NCBI GenBank assembly: GCA_016871475.1 | Contig: VHDG01000007.1 | Location: 1 to 18,228, forward strand | DNA: 18,228 bases | Reading direction: 5' to 3' | From: Verrucomicrobiota bacterium | Lineage (GTDB): Bacteria; Verrucomicrobiota; Verrucomicrobiia; Limisphaerales; UBA11320 | Shown: one piece after another, positions 6,401 to 13,283 of the stretch | Layout of the letters: each line of letters opens with the position of its first letter | Numbering within the stretch: position 1 is the first letter of the stretch | The notes under the pieces: model-generated | Database searches by the model: none | Seen by the model: the letters and a program-made list of their open reading frames with translations, nothing else | Told to the model about the DNA's origin: nothing | Program-made: the position numbers and the translations under genes

Positions 6401-9072
6401 TCGACCTGCCGGCTCCCACAGAGATCGGACGGGTCAACTTCTGGCGCCGCACTGATTGCTGCGACGACCGGAATGTGGACGTGCTGATCTCCATCCTCGA
6501 CGGCGGGGGTGCCACTATCTGGCAGTTCCAGCAGCAGGCGGCCATGCCAACTCCGAACCCGCTGGCAGTGAACATTGCTCCGGCGGTCGTCGGCAGCGCC
6601 ATCCGCATAGAGCGCGTCTCCGAGGGCAATGTGATCCTGTCCGTGGCTGAACTGGAGGCGATCTTGCCCTACGTCAATGTCTCCATCGAGCCGACGGCGG
6701 TTCCTGTTGACAAGATCACGGTCCAGAGCACCACGGCCACATTCGGCCCGGTTGCCGCGACGGTCGTTGGAGCTCCCCAGGATCGGTTGAGTTTCCAATG
6801 GCAAGTCGGCGGTGTGGACATCCCGGGCGCTACCCGTCCGACCTATACCACCGACCTGCTCACACTGGCGGACAATGGCAAGGTCTTCTCGGTGAAGTAC
6901 ATGCTGTCCGGTGTCTCAGTGACCCGCAGCGCTACGCTGACGGTCAACCAGGACTTGGTTCCTCCTCAGGTGGCGTCTCATGGCGCCATCGCCCAGAATG
7001 TCTCCATTCTCTTCAATGAGTTGATGGGGGCGAGTGCGGGTTCTGCCGCCAACTACACCCTGGCGGGTGGCACGGTCAACTCCGCCCAACTTATGGCGGA
7101 TGGCAAGACCGTGGTGCTCGCGGTATCCGGGCTTGGTGCCAACTATTCCGTGAACGTCCTCGCGGGGGTGACGGACCTGGCCGGCAATCCGATTGCACCG
7201 GTGACACTGACCGGAGCTTCTGTAGTCGCCTACACCGTCAGCACGATCGGCGCAAACGGCACGGGTGACATCTACACGTCCGGTGGCGGGGTGTTCGGTG
7301 TTCGCCGGAGCGGCGGTGCCGGACGCTACAAGAACGAGGGTGACGACATCCAGTTCGCCCACAATCTCGTCACGGGCGACTTCGACAAGGTCATCAAGCT
7401 CAATCAACTCGACGCGGGAAGCCGCGCCGGTCTCATGGCTCGCGCTACTCTCGACGCCGTGAGCCGGGTCGTGAAGCTGGTCGCGTTCGACGATGCTGTT
7501 GCCTTGGCCAACCGCATTGTGTTCGATTGGGACGACAACGGCACGGTCGGCACCACCCCCACGGTCTATGACCAGCAGGGCGCCATCGGCGGTCTGAAGG
7601 AGGTCCTGAAGAATCGCAGCCAATGGCTGCGCCTGAAGCGCACGGGCCAGAGTTTCCACGCGTATGTGAGCGATGGATCTCGTCCGTGGGCGAAGGTGTT
7701 CTCCAAGTACAGCGTTGACATGCCTGAGCAGATGCATGTCGGGTTCTACGCGGGGAACAATGCGGCTGACGCTGCTGCTCACGCGGTCCTCAGCGACTAT
7801 GGAGACTACGTCGCAACGGGCGATACCGTGGCACCCTGGGTGGTGTCCGCGGGCAGCTGGGACAAGAAACGCGTCGGCGTGAAGTTCTCCGAACAGATCG
7901 CCGGGGCTTCTGTTGCCGCCGGTAACTTCACCCTCAGCGAGGGCGCTGTGGCAAAGGCCTGGGTGGGTATCAACGGCGACTCTGTCTACCTCGATGTCAC
8001 GGGTGTCACCGCTGACTCGTTCACCGTGACCGCCACGGGCGTTCGTGACCTGGGCGGGAACGTCATGTCCGGCAGCCAATCGGCGACGGTAGCCATCACC
8101 GGATGGCAGGCCGCGGACGAAGGTGTCTTCAAGGATCCCGCGGATCGTCCGCAGCGGGGCGATGATCCCGGCATTGTGGGTTCATCCACGTTTCTCGCCT
8201 CGGGCAACCAGGTGGAAGTCGACTACATCGGCGGCGGTTACAACAACTTCAATGGTGATCGCAACCACTTCGTCTACAAGCCGGTTTCCGGTGACTTCGA
8301 CTGGGCTGTGGAATGCACACGCTTCGACAAGACCGACCAGCTGGCTGGCTGGGGAAATGGTGGTCTGACGGTGGCTTCGGGCCTCTATGCCACGGTGGAC
8401 GGCGACGGCAACCCCGTCGAACCGAACACGGACAGGGCGACCCGCGCGCCTCGCTATTCAGCCATCACGTATACCTTCGGTTCCGCCAACGGCAACCATC
8501 GCGCCCTGAACACCTGGCGTGATGCGGTTGGCGGCGGCCAGGGTAACAACGGTGGACCCGGGTTTGGTACGCCTGACGTCAACGGATTCGTTGGCAAGTT
8601 CGGCACCTATACCCGCTACATCAACAGCGCAGGCGAGCCTCTCGCGAACACTCGGGCCGACCAGAACCCCTGGTTGCGCCTGGTCCGTGTCGGCAACAAG
8701 GTGACCGGCTACTGGTCGCTGTTCGGTAATACCTGGCAGCTGATCGACGGGGACGGCCGCGAGATGCCCAACATCCCGAACAATGCCGTCATCGGCTGGA
8801 TGTGTATGACCGACGCAGGTTCGTACGGCAATCAGAAGCCCAACCACTACGTGGCGGTCAACCTCCGCAACTTCGGTCCGTATGCCTCGCTCCTTGACGT
8901 GCGGATTCACCCGACGGCGAACGGTGTGGAACTGCTCTTCAAGGGCGGCAAGCTCCAGTCTGCCAATGACCTGAATGGTCCTTGGACGGATGTGCCGGGT
9001 GGGAATCTGAGCCCGATCAGCCTGAGTGCTGACGCTGCTGTGGCGAAGTATTTCCGGGTCGCCGGAAACTAA
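3463..9072 (+). CDS. Giant exported multidomain protein with Ig, F-type-lectin-like, Big_5-like and jellyroll modules
   Basis: This 1869-residue protein begins with a clear signal peptide (KRLLLLTTLLTGAVALPSLA, cleavage near 21/22). Residues about 22-480 are an uncharacterised region with repeated short 'W..R.F' and 'GG.TW' blades, perhaps propeller-like. An Ig-like domain follows (about 484-575, 'YQWVKDGVDL..D.GKYKLKVSN'). Two copies of a three-part block come next: F-type-lectin-like (578-726; 928-1070), Ig-like (731-822; 1073-1163) and Big_5-like (825-923; 1165-1258). Then come a jellyroll-like module (about 1260-1450), a third Big_5-like domain (1453-1546), a second jellyroll-like module (1548-1810) and a tail with LQSANDLNGPWTDV. 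The second lectin copy keeps H969, R996, D998, C999-C1000 and R1003, the F-type lectin fucose motif. It is likely secreted or surface-attached and glycan-binding. No membrane anchor or sorting tail is visible. A strong terminator follows the stop. Confidence 0.9.
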   Translation: MKRLLLLTTLLTGAVALPSLAQQVSPVWIQGYNDGVTRNIAPGDKLPILVQNMTPGAAEAFDGNSPIDGYSGLIRYDDTRLLLGVRENGIVADAGNATAAEYPDRSLIWIDANTGKALGIAWKEDIFPADKIGHDVTAPDKGQQLSKTQAFWRWGISGGAVGQRALYTAYKHLILRYAQKPDGSGWETTPTIAYEEQVPGVGDGLSGTGTRSGEAGSWAGWRFRDFRVYGSGNDTTIIAGGGTWRIGMHPQKLITEDGGLTFKPALRLNDRDGGRRNAFSQGGLTSSGVKYGFDPSNPDVEVYYHSRYPGTGWEARPSRFVHDPVNPLPSPDYNQQPDVSLLNVVDGEVGGLPAFSWDAAGLNGKPIDHNVDGLTRYDGNWVQTLESHKDLDYIVTYAIPSWNNQFGGIRKPGWLGVHRLNGAISDNSAYKVNVTEIDEIPATSSLMYDPWVEIYPDTTAPANLKKSEILVTFGNGGFGRFTIQNVAPSIVADPANLTAFEFTSGSLTADIAGSPNTYQWVKDGVDLADDGSRLTGTKSRTLNFNPFTSADAGKYKLKVSNPLGNLETAEATIVVNPFTEVNVAASAMGGVATSSSTGWGGVPERINDGNVSGNWGDNSVAHSGPQNVGEPNPSFEIEFAAVESIGRVQFWKRTDCCPDQGQDVLFSLLDSSRNVLWSYQAVGVAPRPLAINLATAVNAKIVRIERQSPNGGHIYLTGAELQAFRPYGATVNASVVTNPSNQTAPESDTATFGPVAATVNGGPQDRLTYQWQKDGVDIPGATGVTYTTPRLKSSDNGAKYRCLFVLSGSATPSSEATLTVTEETVAPTVNGITFAGGRQLNAMVSFSELLDPATAETVANYVFANGVAVTSATLVRSYSDAGGTYGSNVVLTLTGLPMNTAYSVSISGVLDLGNNPMAAVTLTGNCGFYEINAAIAGTATSTSVDYGGVPERANDGNTNGDWGAGSTTHNRGEPNPYVQIDLPAPTEIGRVNFWRRTDCCDDRNVDVLISILDGGGATIWQFQQQAAMPTPNPLAVNIAPAVVGSAIRIERVSEGNVILSVAELEAILPYVNVSIEPTAVPVDKITVQSTTATFGPVAATVVGAPQDRLSFQWQVGGVDIPGATRPTYTTDLLTLADNGKVFSVKYMLSGVSVTRSATLTVNQDLVPPQVASHGAIAQNVSILFNELMGASAGSAANYTLAGGTVNSAQLMADGKTVVLAVSGLGANYSVNVLAGVTDLAGNPIAPVTLTGASVVAYTVSTIGANGTGDIYTSGGGVFGVRRSGGAGRYKNEGDDIQFAHNLVTGDFDKVIKLNQLDAGSRAGLMARATLDAVSRVVKLVAFDDAVALANRIVFDWDDNGTVGTTPTVYDQQGAIGGLKEVLKNRSQWLRLKRTGQSFHAYVSDGSRPWAKVFSKYSVDMPEQMHVGFYAGNNAADAAAHAVLSDYGDYVATGDTVAPWVVSAGSWDKKRVGVKFSEQIAGASVAAGNFTLSEGAVAKAWVGINGDSVYLDVTGVTADSFTVTATGVRDLGGNVMSGSQSATVAITGWQAADEGVFKDPADRPQRGDDPGIVGSSTFLASGNQVEVDYIGGGYNNFNGDRNHFVYKPVSGDFDWAVECTRFDKTDQLAGWGNGGLTVASGLYATVDGDGNPVEPNTDRATRAPRYSAITYTFGSANGNHRALNTWRDAVGGGQGNNGGPGFGTPDVNGFVGKFGTYTRYINSAGEPLANTRADQNPWLRLVRVGNKVTGYWSLFGNTWQLIDGDGREMPNIPNNAVIGWMCMTDAGSYGNQKPNHYVAVNLRNFGPYASLLDVRIHPTANGVELLFKGGKLQSANDLNGPWTDVPGGNLSPISLSADAAVAKYFRVAGN

Positions 9073-9100
9073 GCCATTCGCGCGAAGCGATTGAATCCAA

Positions 9101-9135
9101 GGGCCGGGGTGCCAAGCACCCCGGCCCCTTTTTTT
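9101..9135 (+). terminator. Rho-independent terminator of the giant secreted-protein gene
   Basis: A perfect 12-bp GC-rich stem (GGGCCGGGGTGC at 9101-9112 pairing with 9116-9127) has a 3-nt CAA loop and is followed by C and seven T (9129-9135). It starts 29 nt after the stop codon at 9070-9072, an ideal position to end that transcript. Confidence 0.93.
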
Positions 9136-9246
9136 GGGTCCGGCAAGGTCCAACACCGGGTGCAATTGTCTCGGCAGCCTCTGGCGGGGTACCGCTTCTG
9201 CCGGCGGCCGGCCTCCCTTGGCCTGCGTTCCTCCGCCCGCCCTAAG

Positions 9247-9408
9247 CCGGAACGATTCAGTAGGACAGCGGCCATTGGCTTGATCCTCTTGCGAATTGCT
9301 TCGTTGTTCGTCGCTTACGTATTTCAGTTCAATACGCGCGCTCCTCACGCCTCGCACTTCGCAAGAGTGTGCTGCGCAACTGGCCGCTGTCCTACTGAAT
9401 CGTTCCGG
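9247..9408. mobile_element. 162-bp MITE-like palindromic element with 28-bp perfect terminal inverted repeats
   Basis: The left end (9247-9274, starting CCGGAACGATTCAGTAGGAC) and right end (9381-9408, ending GAATCGTTCCGG) are perfect reverse complements over 28 bp. Both ends abut the same 5-bp word, CTAAG (9242-9246 and 9409-9413), which looks like a target-site duplication. Inside are two more co-centred stems, CTCTTGCGAA/TTCGCAAGAG (9286-9295/9358-9367) and CGTATT/AATACG (9318-9323/9331-9336), so the whole element could fold as one long hairpin. It has no room for a transposase and would need one supplied in trans. It lies between the terminator and the first FG-GAP gene and may alter that gene's promoter. 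The remaining flanks (9136-9241 and 9414-9476) show no gene. Confidence 0.75.
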
Positions 9409-9476
9409 CTAAGGATGCCGGTCTTGGTCGGTGCAGGCCGGTTCTGGGTTGAAACCACGGACCGGATGTTCTACTA

Positions 9477-12400
9477 GTGGGGCCGGTTGACATTCACGAG
9501 GTCTCTTCGCGCGAACTGAATGTCTGTTCTATTTCCACACCCTTGAATTGCCCCTTGCAATCTTTCGCTCTTTGGCGCCGTGCTTCGCTCCCCAGAGCTC
9601 TCCTCGTGCTTCTGGCGGTTGGTTTCGGCGCCCCGGTGACTCCCGCGGCTGACCGTGCCGGCTGGCAGCAGGGGATTGGGTACCGGTCTCGGGAACTGCA
9701 GTTCCAGGCCACGTCCTCCGGAAAACCGGGCTTTCATGCACTGTCGCCTGGCGCGACCGGCCTCCACTTCACCAACACGCTCTCTCCGGTCCAGGCGGCC
9801 AGGAACCGCATTCTCTACAACGGCTCGGGAATCGCGGCTGGGGACGTGAATGACGATGGCTGGTGCGATCTCTACTTCTGCCGTCTTGAAGGACCCAACG
9901 CGCTGTATCTAAACCGGGGTGGCTGGAAGTTCGAACTCAGTCCCTCGAATGCCGTCATTGCCTGCGAAGGCCAGTTCTCCAGTGGAGCATGCCTGGCCGA
10001 CCTGGATGGTGACGGCGACCTTGATCTGACGGTCTCCAGCATCGGGCGCGGCGTTCGCGCCTTCCGCAACGATGGAGCGGGCGGCTTTCAGGAAACGACG
10101 GCCGAAAGCGGATTGGTCCAGGAGTTCGGCAGCCATTCAATGGCGTTTGCCGACATTGATGGAGATGGTGATCTCGACCTCTACGTGGTCAACTACCGAA
10201 GCACCACGGTCAAGGACGGGGGGGTCACCCGTTTTGGACTGAAGCGGGAGGGAAACCGGATCATCGTCCCGCCGGAACACCGGGAGCGATTTCGCATCCT
10301 CAAGAGCGGTGATGAAATATCCGCAGTCGAGATCGGAGAGCCCGACATTCTTTATCTGAACGACGGCCACGGCAGGTTCACGATGGCCTCGTGGACCGAA
10401 GGGCGATTCCTTGACGAACTCGGGAACCCGCTCCAGGAAGCCCCTCACGATTGGGGCCTCTGCGCGTCGTTCCATGACCTTAACGGCGACGGCTCGCCGG
10501 ACCTCTACGTCTGCAATGACTTCTTTTCGCCGGACCGGGTTTGGCTGAACGATGGCAGGGGCACCTTTCGGTCCGCCCCCGGGCTCATGCTCCGCAAGAC
10601 TCCTCTCTCGTCGATGGCCGTGGATTTTGCAGACATCAATCGGGATGGCTTGGATGACTTCGTCGTTGTGGACATGCTGAGCCGCCAGGCGGTGGATCGG
10701 CAGACAGAACGCAGCAATTTCGAGAACGCCCTCGTTCCCTGGTGGGGATGGCCGCTCGACGTGCGGGCGATCGACTCGCGGCCCCAGGTGCTTAGGAACA
10801 CCCTGTTCTTGAATCAGGGGGATGGACGCTACAGCGAGATCGGCCAGTTGGCCGGGCTCGAAGCCTCGGGATGGTCCTGGGGCTGCACGTTCATGGACGT
10901 CGACCTCGATGGCTATCCTGATCTATTGGTGCCGAATGGACATGGGCAGAATGCCATCGATTCGGATGTGCTCAAGTCGCGCGGACGACGCGAGAGAGAG
11001 CTTGGGGCAGCCGCCATGGTCGAGCCATGGCCTGCTCTGCGCACGCCCAATGTTGCCTTCCGCAACCGGGGGGATCTCACGTTTGAAGAGGTGGGCAAGC
11101 CCTGGGGATTTGACTTGGTTGGCATCTCCAACGGCATGATTGTGGCCGACCTCGACAACGATGGAGACCTCGATGTCGCCCTCAACAATCTCAACGACCC
11201 TGCGGTTCTGCTTCGTAACGATGCCAGCGGCTCCCGCATCGCGGTGCGTCTCGAGGGGAACGCGCCAAACACCCGGGGCATAGGCAGTCGCATCCAGGTA
11301 AAGGGATTCGGCGCAATTCAGAGCATGGAGGTTCTCTCCGGAGGACGGTACCTCTGCGGTGACGATCCGCTGCGTGTTTTCGCCGCTGGGAGCCCCACCA
11401 ATGTGATCGGCATCGAGGTCCGATGGCGTTCGGGAGCGATCACTGAGCTGAGCAATCTTCCCCCAAACCGCGCTTACGTCATCAGCGAACCGCTGGGAAA
11501 GGGCACGCGGCCTCCTGGTTCGCAGCTCATGTCTCCCACTCCGGGCCCACCCTGGTTTGAGGCGGCGTCTCCGCCGCTCCGCCACCAGCACGTCGCTGAG
11601 GAGACTGGCGAAGACCCGCGCCAACCAATGCTGCCCCGCAGGATGGATCGCTCAGGCCCCGGGGTGGCGTGGGCCGACATTAACTCGGATGGCCATCTGG
11701 ACCTGGTTGTCGGAGCCGGCAAGGGCAGCCCGCCCGGGGTCTTCATCAACAACCGACGGGGAGGGTTGAGTCCGGTTCAGGCCCCGGTGCTCCAGCTCCC
11801 GGCCCCCGAGGATCTTTCCGGTGTCGTCTGCTGGGCGGGGGTGGGCGGAACCAACCGTCTCTTGTTGGGGATCTCCTCGCACCAGGCCCCCAGGGCGGGA
11901 CACGGCCCGCTGTTGGATTTCGCCCTTTCCGAACGCGGCCCGGAACAGCTGCCTGGATGGGAGTCCATGGACGTCAACCCAGGCCCGCTGGCGCTCGGGG
12001 ATATCGATGGTGACGGTGACCTCGACTTGTTCGTCGGGGGTCTCAGCGTGCCCGGACGATATCCGCGGGCGACGGCCTCTCGGCTGTTCCGACAGGCCGG
12101 GGGGCGCTTCTTACCGGATGAGGCGAACACCAGGTCATTGGGGCAGGCTGGTCTGGCGAACGGGGCGGTGTTCACTGATCTTGACGGGGATGGACTGCCG
12201 GAGCTCGTGCTGGCCTGCGAGTGGGGGCCTGTTCGGGTGTTTCACAATCGCGGCGGATTGTTGTCCGAAACCACGGTCTCCCTCGGATTGGACCGCTATA
12301 TCGGCTGGTGGACCGGTGTGTCCGTCGGAGACTTCGACGAGGATGGACGCATGGATGTGGTTGCCGCGAACTGGGGGCGCAACCACAAGTATCAGGCACG

Positions 12401-13280
12401 ACTCAGCCACGACCTGCGCCTCTACGCGGGAGATCTGGATGAGAACGGAACCTGGGATCTGGTTGAAGCTTCCTTCGAACCGCAGCTCGCAAAGGAGGTT
12501 CCGCTGCGGGACTTCGAGACCCTGTCCCGGTCGCTGCCGTTCCTCCGGGAACAGTTCGGGAGCTATCGTGCGTTCGCATCGGCCGGCACCCGCGAGATGT
12601 TCGGTGAGCGGCTCGGGACGGCTTCCATTCACAGCGTCAACTGGCTGGATTCCACGCTGTTTCTCAATCGCGGAGACCGTTTCGTCGCGCAAAGTCTGCC
12701 GATCGAAGCCCAGTTCTCCCCCGCTTTCGCAGTCTGTGTGGGCGATGCCGATGGCGACGGCCATGAGGATGTGTTCCTGAGCCAGAACTTTTTTGGCGTG
12801 GATCGGGAAACCGGTCGGTATGACGGGGGGCGTGGACTGTGGATGAAAGGCGATGGCGGCGGACGCCTGATCGCAGTTTCAGCCCGGGATTCCGGTGTGC
12901 AGGTTTACGGGGAGCAGCGGGGTGCCGCGTTGGGAGATTATGACGCTGACGGAAGACTGGACCTGGTGGTGACCCAGGTCGGCGCGGGTACACGTCTGTG
13001 GCGAAACCGTTCGGCCAAGCCAGGGCTGCGGGTCACGCTGCGCGGCCCGGACGGGAACAGAAATGGCTATGGGTCTCAGCTTCGCTTCGTCCAGGGGGCC
13101 AGGAAAGGGCCCGTCCGCGAGCTTCATTGCGGGTCCGGATTCCTCTCCTCGGAGAGCCCCATCATCGTCCTCGGCTGGCCGGACGGCCCGGCACAGCTGT
13201 GGATACGCTGGCCGGGCGGGAAGACCGCCCTGAAGGAAGTGCCCGGTGGAACACTGCATCTCGAGGTCCCTTTTGAATAG
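9477..13280 (+). CDS. Exported FG-GAP/VCBS-repeat protein with two ASPIC/UnbV domains (CRTAC1-like)
   Basis: The protein has 1267 residues from the GTG at 9477. That start leaves about 40 residues before the hydrophobic core ALLVLLAVGFGAPVTPAA, so a later TTG (9543 or 9555) may be the real start. No start has a good ribosome site. After the probable signal peptide, about 14 calcium-type loops of the DxDxDGxxD kind occur (for example DLDGDGDLD, DIDGDGDLD, DVDLDGYPD, DADGDGHED), as in integrin-like propeller repeats. They fall into two units, each closed by an ASPIC/UnbV-like domain: about 584-676 (RGIGSRIQVKGFG..EVLSGG..L) and about 1181-1267 (NGYGSQLRF..LHCGSGFLSSE..IVLGWP). The family is typically secreted and its biochemical role is mostly unknown; calcium-stabilised adhesion or scaffolding is inferred. 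The next gene starts 3 nt after its stop, so the two are likely co-expressed. Confidence 0.9.
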   Translation: MGPVDIHEVSSRELNVCSISTPLNCPLQSFALWRRASLPRALLVLLAVGFGAPVTPAADRAGWQQGIGYRSRELQFQATSSGKPGFHALSPGATGLHFTNTLSPVQAARNRILYNGSGIAAGDVNDDGWCDLYFCRLEGPNALYLNRGGWKFELSPSNAVIACEGQFSSGACLADLDGDGDLDLTVSSIGRGVRAFRNDGAGGFQETTAESGLVQEFGSHSMAFADIDGDGDLDLYVVNYRSTTVKDGGVTRFGLKREGNRIIVPPEHRERFRILKSGDEISAVEIGEPDILYLNDGHGRFTMASWTEGRFLDELGNPLQEAPHDWGLCASFHDLNGDGSPDLYVCNDFFSPDRVWLNDGRGTFRSAPGLMLRKTPLSSMAVDFADINRDGLDDFVVVDMLSRQAVDRQTERSNFENALVPWWGWPLDVRAIDSRPQVLRNTLFLNQGDGRYSEIGQLAGLEASGWSWGCTFMDVDLDGYPDLLVPNGHGQNAIDSDVLKSRGRRERELGAAAMVEPWPALRTPNVAFRNRGDLTFEEVGKPWGFDLVGISNGMIVADLDNDGDLDVALNNLNDPAVLLRNDASGSRIAVRLEGNAPNTRGIGSRIQVKGFGAIQSMEVLSGGRYLCGDDPLRVFAAGSPTNVIGIEVRWRSGAITELSNLPPNRAYVISEPLGKGTRPPGSQLMSPTPGPPWFEAASPPLRHQHVAEETGEDPRQPMLPRRMDRSGPGVAWADINSDGHLDLVVGAGKGSPPGVFINNRRGGLSPVQAPVLQLPAPEDLSGVVCWAGVGGTNRLLLGISSHQAPRAGHGPLLDFALSERGPEQLPGWESMDVNPGPLALGDIDGDGDLDLFVGGLSVPGRYPRATASRLFRQAGGRFLPDEANTRSLGQAGLANGAVFTDLDGDGLPELVLACEWGPVRVFHNRGGLLSETTVSLGLDRYIGWWTGVSVGDFDEDGRMDVVAANWGRNHKYQARLSHDLRLYAGDLDENGTWDLVEASFEPQLAKEVPLRDFETLSRSLPFLREQFGSYRAFASAGTREMFGERLGTASIHSVNWLDSTLFLNRGDRFVAQSLPIEAQFSPAFAVCVGDADGDGHEDVFLSQNFFGVDRETGRYDGGRGLWMKGDGGGRLIAVSARDSGVQVYGEQRGAALGDYDADGRLDLVVTQVGAGTRLWRNRSAKPGLRVTLRGPDGNRNGYGSQLRFVQGARKGPVRELHCGSGFLSSESPIIVLGWPDGPAQLWIRWPGGKTALKEVPGGTLHLEVPFE

Positions 13281-13283
13281 CCC

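Noticed and set aside
5245..6804. Long minus-strand open frame of 519 codons
   Set aside because: It lies wholly inside the giant secreted-protein gene and is rich in Arg, His and Gly without motifs, a typical antisense shadow of high-GC coding DNA.
6916..8079. Minus-strand open frame of 387 codons
   Set aside because: It is antisense to well-supported Big_5 and jellyroll domains and has no recognisable domain or signal.
8458..9357. Minus-strand open frame of 299 codons
   Set aside because: It runs across the terminator and part of the MITE-like element, has no coherent protein pattern and overlaps the secreted-protein gene.
9245..9410. Integron attC-like site
   Set aside because: The imperfect palindrome invites this reading, but no GTTRRRY/RYYYAAC core sites are present, the outer arms are perfectly paired, and there is no integrase; a MITE with target duplication fits better.
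11821..12780. Plus-strand frame of 319 codons inside the FG-GAP gene
   Set aside because: It is an alternate frame over clear calcium-loop repeats, rich in Arg, Ser and Trp, with no domain.
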